From an uncultured Clostridia bacterium (GTDB lineage Bacteria; Bacillota; Clostridia; Peptostreptococcales; Anaerovoracaceae): a stretch of DNA of 28,550 bases. Positions 7,241 to 14,867 of the stretch are shown piece by piece. Location: assembly GCA_934256595.1 (NCBI GenBank), contig CAKQOW010000029.1:1-28550 (forward strand), given 5' to 3'. Position 1 is the stretch's first letter. The number at the start of each line of letters is the position of its first letter. A model generated the notes under the pieces. It was not told the DNA's origin. It saw nothing but the letters and a program-made list of their open reading frames with translations, and did no database searches. The position numbers and the translations under genes are program-made.

Positions 7241-8146
7241 TCAAATGATGCTTTTTTTAGAGATTTTAAGGGGTATAACAGGTTTGACTTCCCGGAGGGA
7301 ATTCACAGAGTTACGGCAGGCTACGGCGGAGAGGCCATACTTATTACCTGCTGCGAAAAAACAGCTATGATTGACTGCGGCATGGCATACTGCGGAGAGC
7401 AGATGATTGAGAATACAAAAAAATATCTGGGAGACCGCAAACTTGACTATGTGTTCATAACTCATACCCACTATGATCATATGGGCGCGCTGCCGTATAT
7501 AAGGCGGGAATGGCCCGAGGCTAAGGTTGTCGGAAGCTATAAGGCAAAGACTGTCTTTGAGAGAGAGGGAGCCATACGGACTATCAAAAGGCTTGGCACA
7601 GAAGCGCAGCATACCTACAGCAAAAGCAAAAAGGAGATACCCGTTGAGGGACTTGCCGTTGATATTGTAGTTTCGGAAGGGGACAAGGTGTCGCTGGGAG
7701 AACAGTACATATATGTTCTTGAGGCAAAGGGTCACACCGACTGCTGCCTGTGCTATATTTTAGAGCCTGCAGGGCTTATGTTCGCCTGTGAGAGTACAGG
7801 CGTTGTAGAAGAAGATCAGGATGTTTGCAGCGCAATACTCAAAAGCTACAGCGACAGTATTGAAAGCGCCCGTAAATGCAAGGCATATGGGGCCAGGAGA
7901 ATAATAACGCCGCATTTCGGGATTATTCCAGAATTCTTTAATGATACGTACTTTGACAGATTTATCAAAAACGCCGCAAAGGAGAGAGAGTTTGTCAAAA
8001 ATCTGTACAGTGAAGGACTTTCTGACGAGGAAGTGCTGCAAAGATACAAGGAAAAATTCTGGAGTGAGTCAAGGAGAAGCGCGCAGCCCGAGGAGGCGTT
8101 TATGGTTAATGCCGTAAACATCATAAGGGTGCTCAAAGACTCGTAA
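7208..8146 (+). CDS. Metallo-beta-lactamase-fold hydrolase
   Basis: A 312-residue cytoplasmic protein. The metal-binding motif HTHYDH lies at 86-91, following FIT; HTDC in AKGHTDC and the later PHFG are further likely metal-site histidines. The fold is secure but the substrate is not: thioesters, lactones, phosphodiesters and flavodiiron relatives share it. The C-terminal 70 residues are helical. A GTG at 7196 would add four residues; I prefer ATG 7208. Neither has a good ribosome binding site (AGGA about 15 bases away). The first 11 residues derive from the duplicated rarD tail, so the original N-terminus may have been lost or replaced. Confidence 0.85.
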   Translation: MSEIKKEETAPSNDAFFRDFKGYNRFDFPEGIHRVTAGYGGEAILITCCEKTAMIDCGMAYCGEQMIENTKKYLGDRKLDYVFITHTHYDHMGALPYIRREWPEAKVVGSYKAKTVFEREGAIRTIKRLGTEAQHTYSKSKKEIPVEGLAVDIVVSEGDKVSLGEQYIYVLEAKGHTDCCLCYILEPAGLMFACESTGVVEEDQDVCSAILKSYSDSIESARKCKAYGARRIITPHFGIIPEFFNDTYFDRFIKNAAKEREFVKNLYSEGLSDEEVLQRYKEKFWSESRRSAQPEEAFMVNAVNIIRVLKDS

Positions 8147-8157
8147 CGGCATAACAA

Positions 8158-8194
8158 AAGAACGTAATGAAAATCTCATATACGTTCTTTTTTT
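8158..8194. terminator. Bidirectional terminator between MBL and lipoprotein genes
   Basis: AAGAACGTA (8158-8166) pairs with TACGTTCTT (8181-8189), with an inner ATGA/TCAT extension and one bulge. T-runs flank it on both strands, so it can end both convergent transcripts. Confidence 0.85.
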
Positions 8195-8204
8195 ATTCGA
8201 TATG

Positions 8205-9623
8205 TTATTCAGCTCCGAAATACTGTGAAACAATATCCGCCGCCGTTATATCCTCAAGAAACTCTATTACCGTGTTTGCCGCATCGTCCCACTGGTTGTA
8301 GTTCAGGCCAAGGGACAGCAGGGAAAGATTGTTGCTTCTGTCTTTTAACACTCCGCAGAGATGTGTTTCAAAGGTGCTTGTCTCAGATATTTTGTTTCCT
8401 GTTATTTCTTCCGCCGCAAACTGGAATGAACCCAGAAGTCCGCGGTTTTCATACTCTTTCCAGAGTACGGAGGAATATGTTTTTTTGTATCTGAAATTAG
8501 ATATTTCAGCTATGGTTTTTACGGCATCGTCCATCTCTGTAAGAGTAGGATATGACTTGCTTGCCGCCTTTATTCTTACGGAAGCTATGCTGTTTTTAAT
8601 AGTGAGTCTGCCTATATTCGTATAAGCGACCGTTTCATTTGTATCCTCGTCTGTAAGATATACGCCGCTTATCATAGTGTAAAACAGGCTTACTATATCG
8701 CTGGCGCTGTCCGGAGTCATAACCTGTGACGGCATATCCGTCTGTTCATAGGAAAATTCATAGCTGTCCTCAAGATCTCCCCATTTCTTGTCAAACTTTG
8801 CGATAGCCTTGTCAAGACGCTTTTCGAAGCTTTCGGCATCGGATCGGGATATTACCACAACTGCTGAAGCTCCGGTGCCGTAGCTGTCGGAGGAGGAGCC
8901 TCCGCTGAAATCGGCCAGATCATAAAGCAGTCCGTTTGTCTTGAAGTTTGCAAGAATACTGTTTATGTTAAGCAGCGGATTGGGGTGACCCTCTTCAAGC
9001 CCTGAGACTCTGCCGCCCTTGAGGTTCTTAATCGTAATTCTGTAGGCCGTATCATATCTCGGCGAGGTATAGCTTATCCTGTGTGAAAGCCTGTATTTTG
9101 ATGAGGCTGCGCAGGAAGTCAGAAGTGACAGATCCTCTTCATTGTATTCAAGATTTATGAAATTATCGGTTTTGATGTATTTCCTGTCAATATCAGCGGC
9201 AGTATCAGCCGGCGATACTATTGCGGAAAGCTCTCCGTGCTTGTCAAGGTGAGTTACGGCATACATCATAACGGCAAGATACTGCATTTCGTTTTCATTG
9301 TCCGTACCGCTTATACTGCAGTGAAGCGCTGTTGACGGATATTCACCGCAGTCCTTGGAGGCCTTGAACTTCATAACCAGACTGCCGTTTGAAGCCGTTT
9401 CGCAGGAAATATCATTATCCTCAGCCCAGCCTCTGACATAATCTATGATTTTGTCCGCATCTGTCTCGCTTCCGGCATCTGTAATCAGATCATTGTACTG
9501 AGATGCGATAAGCTCGTCTGTCGTGGGAACATTCGGCTCCTCTGTTTCTTTGGTGCAGCCGCATACTGCCAGCAGGGACAATATCAGCAGCACCGAAATG
9601 ATTTTTTTAAAATTTCTGCACAT
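8205..9623 (-). CDS. Lipoprotein related to M20/PepD dipeptidases, metal ligands apparently lost
   Basis: A 472-residue exported lipoprotein: MCRNFKK, a hydrophobic stretch, and a lipobox ending in Cys23 (AVCGC). The rest follows the outline of PepD (aminoacyl-histidine dipeptidase, M20). The N-terminal helix ends in NGSLVMKF; ALHCSIS stands where PepD has a HMD metal motif; HGELSAIVSPADTA where PepD has HGPLE...DEE; FINLEYNEED where PepD has INLDSEE; and LKGGRVSGLEEGHP matches the lid-domain GLKGGHSG region. The His-Asp pair, the GADNG Asp and the Glu-Glu pair are all missing, so catalysis is unlikely. A binding or sensing role at the cell surface is an inference. AAGGGG precedes the ATG. 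The gene is alone on its strand. Confidence 0.65.
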   Translation of the reverse strand: MCRNFKKIISVLLILSLLAVCGCTKETEEPNVPTTDELIASQYNDLITDAGSETDADKIIDYVRGWAEDNDISCETASNGSLVMKFKASKDCGEYPSTALHCSISGTDNENEMQYLAVMMYAVTHLDKHGELSAIVSPADTAADIDRKYIKTDNFINLEYNEEDLSLLTSCAASSKYRLSHRISYTSPRYDTAYRITIKNLKGGRVSGLEEGHPNPLLNINSILANFKTNGLLYDLADFSGGSSSDSYGTGASAVVVISRSDAESFEKRLDKAIAKFDKKWGDLEDSYEFSYEQTDMPSQVMTPDSASDIVSLFYTMISGVYLTDEDTNETVAYTNIGRLTIKNSIASVRIKAASKSYPTLTEMDDAVKTIAEISNFRYKKTYSSVLWKEYENRGLLGSFQFAAEEITGNKISETSTFETHLCGVLKDRSNNLSLLSLGLNYNQWDDAANTVIEFLEDITAADIVSQYFGAE

Positions 9624-9640
9624 AAATTTACCCCTTATTG

Positions 9641-9669
9641 TTTATTTATTAATTAAAATGCTTTATAAT
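9641..9669 (+). promoter_or_regulatory. Possible promoter of the GNAT gene
   Basis: A perfect TATAAT at 9664-9669 with a weak TTTATT at 9641-9646, spacer 17. It lies in the 103-base divergent gap between the lipoprotein and GNAT genes. Confidence 0.4.
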
Positions 9670-9726
9670 AATACCATAGATTTGTGAAGTTTTACAGATA
9701 TTTAACGAAATAGGTGGTAAATTTTA

Positions 9727-10263
9727 ATGGAATCAAGAAATTTAATTATCAGAGAATCAGTCTTTGAGGATTGCCGTTATTTTGCAGAATGGGAAGCCGA
9801 TCCTGAGGTTATCAGATATTTTAATATAAGTGATCAGCAGAGCTACGGAGAGGTTGTCAGGAAATTTATTCTTGACGATGAGGACAATACGGTGATGCAG
9901 TTTACGATAGTGACCAAGGCTGACAACACACCTGTGGGCAGGATACTTGTAACCGATATAAATAGAGAGGAGGACTCTCTTGATCTCACCAGAATATATA
10001 TTGCAGACGAGGCAAACAGAGGCAGAGGCTACGGCACTGAGTCCTTGAGCGCATTTCTTGAATATGCGTTTATCAATCTTCATATGGAGAGAGTTACCGT
10101 TGATTTTATCAGGGACAATGATACGGCAGACCGCCTGTTCCGCAAACAGAGATTTCAAAAAGAGGGAACTGCCAGAAGCGGCTGCAAAAAAAACGGCAGA
10201 TACTACGACCTGCAGCTTATGTCACTTCTGAGGGCGGAATTTTTCGAAAACAGAGACATTTAA
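9727..10263 (+). CDS. GNAT-family N-acetyltransferase (RimJ/RimL type)
   Basis: A 178-residue cytoplasmic acetyltransferase using acetyl-CoA. The pyrophosphate-binding loop is RGRGYG at 98-103, after the beta-4 strand LTRIYIADEA; the following helix and the ITRDND-like stretch (FIRDNDTA) near 125-132 fit the RimJ/RimL and ribosomal-type subgroup. The length is typical. AGGTGG precedes the ATG. It is a single gene, divergent from the lipoprotein. The substrate (protein N-terminus, antibiotic or small amine) cannot be told. Confidence 0.85.
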   Translation: MESRNLIIRESVFEDCRYFAEWEADPEVIRYFNISDQQSYGEVVRKFILDDEDNTVMQFTIVTKADNTPVGRILVTDINREEDSLDLTRIYIADEANRGRGYGTESLSAFLEYAFINLHMERVTVDFIRDNDTADRLFRKQRFQKEGTARSGCKKNGRYYDLQLMSLLRAEFFENRDI

Positions 10264-10273
10264 ATTATTTATC

Positions 10274-10301
10274 GGACCGGATTTTTTCTGGTTCTTTTAT
10301 T
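10274..10301 (+). terminator. Weak terminator after the GNAT gene
   Basis: ACCGGA (10276-10281) pairs with TCTGGT (10287-10292), with one wobble, followed by the T-rich TCTTTTATTT. The stem is short, so confidence is modest. Confidence 0.45.
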
Positions 10302-10381
10302 TACCATTGAAATTGTAACCTTTTCAGCAGCTCTGCGGCAGCCCCTTGTGAAAATTAAGTGTGAATAATAGAAAAAAAGGA

Positions 10382-10410
10382 TTGACAAATTGTGCTTTTT
10401 CTACTTTAAT
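10382..10410 (+). promoter_or_regulatory. Promoter of nrdD-nrdG
   Basis: TTGACA (10382-10387), 17-base spacer, TTTAAT (10405-10410): a near-consensus sigma-A promoter with a predicted start near 10417. Confidence 0.8.
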
Positions 10411-10423
10411 AGTATTAGTTAAG

Positions 10424-10437
10424 CACAATATGTTGTG
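10424..10437 (+). promoter_or_regulatory. NrdR-like box
   Basis: CACAATATGTTGTG fits the NrdR operator pattern (CACwATATwTwGTG-like) and overlaps the predicted transcription start. A weaker partner, ACAAATTGTG (10385-10394), overlaps the -35; the centres are about 41 bases apart, near an integral number of helical turns. NrdR represses ribonucleotide reductase genes when dATP is high. Confidence 0.6.
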
Positions 10438-10481
10438 GTTTGTACGAAAAACAATACAAATGATAATCCGGAGGGAAATTG

Positions 10482-12803
10482 ATGAATACTATTACAAAGA
10501 TTAAAAAAAGAGACGGCAGAATAGTAGAGTTTGACAGAGATAAAATCGCAGACGCAATTTTCAAGGCGGCGCAGGTTTTAGGCGGCAGAGATAAGGATAT
10601 GGCAGAGGAGCTTGCTATTGAGGTTGAGGCGTATCTTTGTGATAAATATGCGGACAAAGTACCTACAGTTGAAGAAATACAGGACGCGGTAGAGAAAGTC
10701 ATGATCGAAAACGGTCATGCAAGAACTGCCAAGGAATACATACTTTACAGAGCAGAGCGTACCAGAATGAGAGATATGAATACCCGTCTTATGCATATCT
10801 ATGACGACCTTACATTCCAGGACGCAAAGGACAACGACATCAAGAGAGAAAACGCCAACATCGACGGCGACACAGCAATGGGCACAATGCTCAAATTCGG
10901 TTCGGAGGGCTCCAAGGAGTACTACAAGATGTGCATACTCAAGCCTTCTCATTCCAGAGCCCACGAGGAGGGAGACATACATATTCACGATATGGACTTC
11001 CTGACCCTTACAATGACATGTTGCCAGATTGATTTGGTTAAGCTGCTTGAGGGAGGCTTCAGCACAGGCCACGGTCATCTCAGAGAACCTCAGAGCATCG
11101 AAAGCTATGCAGCTCTTGCCTGCATTGCGATACAGTCAAATCAGAACGACCAGCATGGCGGACAGTCGGTTCCTAATTTCGATTACGCTCTTGCAGTGGG
11201 CGTAAGAAAAACCTACAAGCGCGCATACTGGAAGAACCTTGCCGAGATACTTGACTTTATGTATGACATAGACGACAAGGATGGTCTGGTAAAACAGATA
11301 GGTACAGATATAGAGGAGAAGTACGGTGTATGCCCTTGCATGGCATGGGACAACAATTACCTTGAGCTTGAAGCAGAGCAGCTCAAGAAACACATACCTG
11401 CAGAAGATATAGCTAAGGTACAGAAAAAAGCCGTTAAATTTGCCGATGAGGAAATCGAAAAGAGAACCTATCAGGCTATGGAGGCTCTTATTCACAACCT
11501 AAACACAATGCACTCAAGAGCAGGAGCGCAGGTTCCGTTCAGTTCAATAAACTACGGTACCGATACGTCTCCTGAGGGCAGACTGGTAATGAAGTCGATA
11601 CTGCTTGCAACACAGGCGGGCCTCGGCAACGGAGAAACACCAATATTCCCTATACAGATTTTCAAGGTAAAAGAGGGCGTAAGCTATAATCCTGAAGATC
11701 CTAACTACGATCTTTTCAAGCTTTCGTGCGAAACCTCGGCAAAGAGACTTTTCCCTAACTTCTCTTTCCTTGACGCTCCGTACAACCTCAAATACTACAA
11801 AGAGGGCGACTATCACACAGAATGTGCGTATATGGGCTGCAGAACCAGAGTTATAGGCAATGTGTATGATCCGTCAAGAGAGATAGTAACAGGCAGAGGC
11901 AACCTGAGCTTCACATCTGTAAACCTGCCGAGACTTGCTATCAAGGCCAAGGGAGATACAGACCTGTTCTTCGAGCTTTTAGATCAGAAGATAGATTTAA
12001 TCATAGACCAGCTCAATGAGAGATTTAAGATACAGAGCTCCAAAAAGGTTAAGAACTTCCCGTTCCTGATGGGACAGGGAGTATGGATAGACTCAGACAA
12101 GCTGGGACCTAACGATTCCATCGCAGAGATTATCAAGCACGGAACTTTAAGCATGGGCTTTATAGGCCTTGCAGAGTGCCTCAAGGCGCTTATGGGAAGT
12201 CATCACGGAGAGTCTGTAGAGGCTCAGAAAATGGGACTTCAGATAGTAGGCTACATGAGAAAGCGCATGGACGAAAAATCAAGAGAAACAGGTCTTAACT
12301 GGACGCTTCTTGCAACTCCTGCAGAGGGACTGTCCGGAAGATTTGTAAGACTTGACAAGCAGAAATACGGAATTATACCGGGAGTAACAGACAGAGAATA
12401 CTACACTAACAGTTTTCATGTGCCGGTATACTACAATATAAATGCTTTTGACAAGATTAAGATAGAGGGACCGTATCACGAGCTTACAAATGCGGGTCAT
12501 ATCTCATATATAGAGCTTGACGGCGACCCTTGCAAGAACCTTGACGCATTTGAGCAGGTTGTAAGATGCATGAAAGAAAACGGCGTAGGCTACGGCTCAA
12601 TCAACCACCCTGTAGACAGAGATCCTGTATGCGGATATACCGGAGTCATTGACAACGAATGTCCATGCTGCGGCCGCAAAGAGGAAGATGACAATGTGGG
12701 CTTTGAGAGAATAAGAAGAATTACAGGTTATCTTGTAGGCACTATGGATATGTGGAATGATGCCAAGACCGCAGAGGAAAAAGACAGAGTTAAACATTTA
12801 TAG
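10482..12803 (+). CDS. nrdD: Anaerobic (class III) ribonucleoside-triphosphate reductase
   Basis: A 773-residue glycyl-radical enzyme that reduces ribonucleoside triphosphates to deoxy forms without oxygen. Residues about 3-93 form an ATP-cone allosteric domain (KIKKRDGRIVEFDRDKIADA). The C-terminus carries a cysteine-rich zinc site (VCGYTG...NECPCCGR) and the glycyl-radical loop RITGYLVG with Gly749. The length fits the family including one ATP cone. An upstream in-frame TTG (10479) is possible, but GGAGGG is best spaced for ATG 10482. It is activated by NrdG, encoded 57 bases downstream. The promoter carries an NrdR-like box. Confidence 0.96.
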   Translation: MNTITKIKKRDGRIVEFDRDKIADAIFKAAQVLGGRDKDMAEELAIEVEAYLCDKYADKVPTVEEIQDAVEKVMIENGHARTAKEYILYRAERTRMRDMNTRLMHIYDDLTFQDAKDNDIKRENANIDGDTAMGTMLKFGSEGSKEYYKMCILKPSHSRAHEEGDIHIHDMDFLTLTMTCCQIDLVKLLEGGFSTGHGHLREPQSIESYAALACIAIQSNQNDQHGGQSVPNFDYALAVGVRKTYKRAYWKNLAEILDFMYDIDDKDGLVKQIGTDIEEKYGVCPCMAWDNNYLELEAEQLKKHIPAEDIAKVQKKAVKFADEEIEKRTYQAMEALIHNLNTMHSRAGAQVPFSSINYGTDTSPEGRLVMKSILLATQAGLGNGETPIFPIQIFKVKEGVSYNPEDPNYDLFKLSCETSAKRLFPNFSFLDAPYNLKYYKEGDYHTECAYMGCRTRVIGNVYDPSREIVTGRGNLSFTSVNLPRLAIKAKGDTDLFFELLDQKIDLIIDQLNERFKIQSSKKVKNFPFLMGQGVWIDSDKLGPNDSIAEIIKHGTLSMGFIGLAECLKALMGSHHGESVEAQKMGLQIVGYMRKRMDEKSRETGLNWTLLATPAEGLSGRFVRLDKQKYGIIPGVTDREYYTNSFHVPVYYNINAFDKIKIEGPYHELTNAGHISYIELDGDPCKNLDAFEQVVRCMKENGVGYGSINHPVDRDPVCGYTGVIDNECPCCGRKEEDDNVGFERIRRITGYLVGTMDMWNDAKTAEEKDRVKHL

Positions 12804-12810
12804 AAATTAA

Positions 12811-12838
12811 GACAGGTGCTGCAATGCAGCACCTGTTT
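12811..12838 (+). promoter_or_regulatory. Strong stem-loop between nrdD and nrdG
   Basis: ACAGGTGCTGC (12812-12822), loop AAT, GCAGCACCTGT (12826-12836): 11 perfect pairs, followed only by TTATTG. The T-run is too short for an efficient terminator, so it is probably an attenuating or mRNA-stabilising element that sets nrdD above nrdG. Confidence 0.6.
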
Positions 12839-12860
12839 ATTGAGAATATGAGGCGATATT

Positions 12861-13376
12861 ATGAAAGAGATTACAACACTTCGCATAGCAGGAATTATAA
12901 GGGAGTCCATAGTTGACGGACCGGGAATCAGATTTGCTGTATTCGGTCAGGGCTGTCCACATAACTGTCAGGGCTGTCACAATCCGGACTCTCACGATTT
13001 TGAGGGAGGATATGACTGCGCCATAGACAAAATACTTGAGGAAATAGACAAAAATCCGCTGCTCAAAGGAGTCACATTCAGCGGAGGCGAGCCGTTCTGT
13101 CAGGCGGAGGAGTTTGCAGAGCTTGGAGAGAAAATAAGAGAAAGAGGGCTGTCGGTAGTAACATTTACGGGATATACCTATGAGGAGCTTCTTGATTTGA
13201 GCAATGAGAGCATAAACAGGCTGCTTGAGGTTACGGATCTGCTTATTGACGGCAGATACGAGGCTGACAAAAGAGATCTGACCCTTAAATTCAGAGGCAG
13301 CAGCAATCAGCGGATAATAGATATGAAAAAAACCAGAGAAACAGGCAGTATGGTACTGGCGGAAGAATATATGTAA
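12861..13376 (+). CDS. nrdG: Anaerobic ribonucleotide reductase activating protein (radical SAM)
   Basis: A 171-residue radical-SAM activase that generates the glycyl radical on NrdD. The [4Fe-4S]/SAM motif is C32-x3-C36-x2-C39 (GCPHNCQGCHNP), and FSGGEPF at about 74-80 is the SAM-binding glycine motif. The short N-terminal RIAGIIRESIVDGPG is typical of NrdG. The length matches the family. GAGGCG lies before the ATG. It shares the nrdD promoter, with a stem-loop between the genes. Confidence 0.95.
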   Translation: MKEITTLRIAGIIRESIVDGPGIRFAVFGQGCPHNCQGCHNPDSHDFEGGYDCAIDKILEEIDKNPLLKGVTFSGGEPFCQAEEFAELGEKIRERGLSVVTFTGYTYEELLDLSNESINRLLEVTDLLIDGRYEADKRDLTLKFRGSSNQRIIDMKKTRETGSMVLAEEYM

Positions 13377-13381
13377 AATAA

Positions 13382-13418
13382 GCGCAGCCCCGGAGCAATA
13401 TCCGAAGCTGCGCGTTTT
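13382..13418. terminator. Bidirectional terminator between nrdG and crt
   Basis: GCGCAGC (13382-13388) pairs with GCTGCGC (13407-13413), with an inner CGGA/TCCG pair. GTTTTGATA follows on the plus strand and TTATTTT on the minus strand, serving the two convergent genes. Confidence 0.75.
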
Positions 13419-13432
13419 GATATACTAAAGCC

Positions 13433-14209
13433 TTATTTATTTTTAAATTCAGGAGTTCTCTTTTCGAGGAATGCCAGCATACCCTCTGATTTGTCCTGTG
13501 ATGCGAAAGGCGCTGTAAAAGCTTCCATTTCAAGCGCGCTTGCAGTTTTCATATCAAGACCGTAGCCGTTGTTTACAACTGTCTTTGTAACCGCAACTGC
13601 GATAGGAGCCTTTGATTTGATTGTATTTGCAAGCTCTTCTGCGGCGTTCATAAGCTCATCTGCGGGAACCACTTTCTCAACTAGTCCTATTTCGTACGCT
13701 TCCTGCGCCCCTATAATTTCACCTGTCATAATCATAAGCTTACCCTTGGCCTTGCCTACAAGACGAGGGAGTCTCTGGGTTCCGCCAAAGCCCGGGATAA
13801 TTCCAAGACCTGTTTCAGGCTGACCGAATTTTGCTTTTTCGGAGGCGATTCTGAAATCACACGCCATTGAAAGCTCGCAGCCGCCGCCCAGAGCAAATCC
13901 GTTTACCGCTGCGATTACAGGTTTTTCGATAGCTTCGATGAAGTTCATAAGGCCGTGACCCTTAATCATCATATTTCTTCCCTGAATAGGGTCGAATTCA
14001 TACATCTGCGCAATGTCTGCGCCTGCAACAAATGCCTTGCCTTCACCTGTAAGGATTGCAACTCTTACATTTTCGTCCGCGTTTACTTCTGTAAAAGCGT
14101 GGTGAAGATCGTCAAGCACCTGCATATTGAGTGCGTTCAGCGCCTTAGGTCTGCTGATTGTGATATAGCCTATGCCGTCTCTGACTTCGTATTTAACTGT
14201 TTCGTACAT
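13433..14209 (-). CDS. crt: Crotonase (enoyl-CoA hydratase / 3-hydroxybutyryl-CoA dehydratase)
   Basis: A 258-residue enzyme of the enoyl-CoA hydratase superfamily, interconverting crotonyl-CoA and 3-hydroxybutyryl-CoA. The oxyanion-hole region AGADIAQM is at 62-69 and ALGGGCELSMACD at about 106-118. The two catalytic glutamates are Glu112 (GCELS) and Glu132 (PETGLG), so it is a true hydratase rather than an isomerase. The frame runs open to 14278, but AAAGGAA lies about 10 bases before the ATG at 14209 and the protein then starts MYETVKYE as expected. It is divergent from the 4-hydroxybutyrate operon, which produces its substrate, and fits the oxidative branch that turns crotonyl-CoA into acetyl-CoA. 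Confidence 0.9.
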   Translation of the reverse strand: MYETVKYEVRDGIGYITISRPKALNALNMQVLDDLHHAFTEVNADENVRVAILTGEGKAFVAGADIAQMYEFDPIQGRNMMIKGHGLMNFIEAIEKPVIAAVNGFALGGGCELSMACDFRIASEKAKFGQPETGLGIIPGFGGTQRLPRLVGKAKGKLMIMTGEIIGAQEAYEIGLVEKVVPADELMNAAEELANTIKSKAPIAVAVTKTVVNNGYGLDMKTASALEMEAFTAPFASQDKSEGMLAFLEKRTPEFKNK

Positions 14210-14268
14210 ATTAAAAAGTTCCTTTCTGTATATATTATAGGCAGTATGTGCCATCTTTTGCTGTCTGT

Positions 14269-14298
14269 ATGATAACACATTTCCGGCAGAGTTTGCAA
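14269..14298 (-). promoter_or_regulatory. Promoter of crt
   Basis: On the minus strand: TTGCAA (plus 14293-14298), 18-base spacer, TATCAT (plus 14269-14274). It lies 60 bases before the crt ATG. Confidence 0.55.
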
Positions 14299-14441
14299 TG
14301 CATACTTATCTGTACAAAAAAATTTTGAAATTTAAAAAATTTTTTACGGAATTTCGCATATTATTTTCGAATTTGCATACAGCGACTGGAAATCACCGCA
14401 ATTAAGTCCACATTTTAGACAAATAAGTAGAATAAGTGTAC

Positions 14442-14470
14442 TTGAAAATGACTTTAAGGTTAGGTATAAT
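14442..14470 (+). promoter_or_regulatory. Promoter of the 4-hydroxybutyrate operon
   Basis: TTGAAA (14442-14447), 17-base spacer, TATAAT (14465-14470): near-consensus and the best promoter in the crt/nifU gap. Upstream, 14315-14380 is very AT-rich with A and T tracts and an inverted repeat GAAATT...AATTTC, suitable for an UP element or a regulator site. Confidence 0.8.
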
Positions 14471-14517
14471 CTAACTTGTGGAGGTATCTCTGCAACTAAT
14501 GCTTTCAGGAGAACAAA

Positions 14518-14796
14518 ATGGAAGACACGATTAAAAAAATACTCAAAGAGAAAGTAGACCCCATATTAGCCAATCATTACGGCGGGGCGACGCTTACCGC
14601 AATAGAGGACGGCGTTGCCTACATCAGATTCACAGGCGCATGCGCGCAGTGCCCGTCGGCACAGGATACGCTGGAGCAGGTGGTAAGAGATACCGTGATG
14701 AGCGAGTGCGGTGAGGTTAAGGATGTCAGGCTGGACACGACAGTAAGCGAGGACCTGCTGGATATGGCCAGAAAAATTCTTAACCACGAGATTTAG
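14518..14796 (+). CDS. NifU C-terminal-domain-like protein (Fe-S scaffold type)
   Basis: A 92-residue stand-alone NifU-like domain. GACAQCPSAQDTLE carries the C-x-x-C pair that in NifU and Nfu proteins holds a transient [4Fe-4S] cluster between two subunits; LKEKVDPILANHYGG at the start is also typical. It is the first gene of the operon, 71 bases before abfD, whose product needs a [4Fe-4S] cluster, so delivery of that cluster is a natural suggestion but not shown. AGGAG precedes the ATG at good spacing. No NifS, IscU or other Fe-S assembly gene is in the window. Confidence 0.85.
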   Translation: MEDTIKKILKEKVDPILANHYGGATLTAIEDGVAYIRFTGACAQCPSAQDTLEQVVRDTVMSECGEVKDVRLDTTVSEDLLDMARKILNHEI

Positions 14797-14867
14797 TTTT
14801 AAATGAACATTTGCTGATCAATAAGGAGATGGATTTGTTCTAAAATATAAAAAGGAGTGATTTTATT

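Noticed and set aside
7241..7735. 164-codon minus-strand frame inside the MBL gene
   Set aside because: It is a shadow of the MBL gene, whose HTHYDH motif and composition are clearly real on the plus strand.
10578..11078. 166-codon minus-strand frame inside nrdD
   Set aside because: It lies wholly opposite the conserved ATP-cone and core coding sequence and has no start signals.
14493..14528. Short upstream frame (MLSGEQNGRHD) overlapping the nifU-like start
   Set aside because: GGAGG is about 16 bases from its ATG, too far, and the frame is too short to call.
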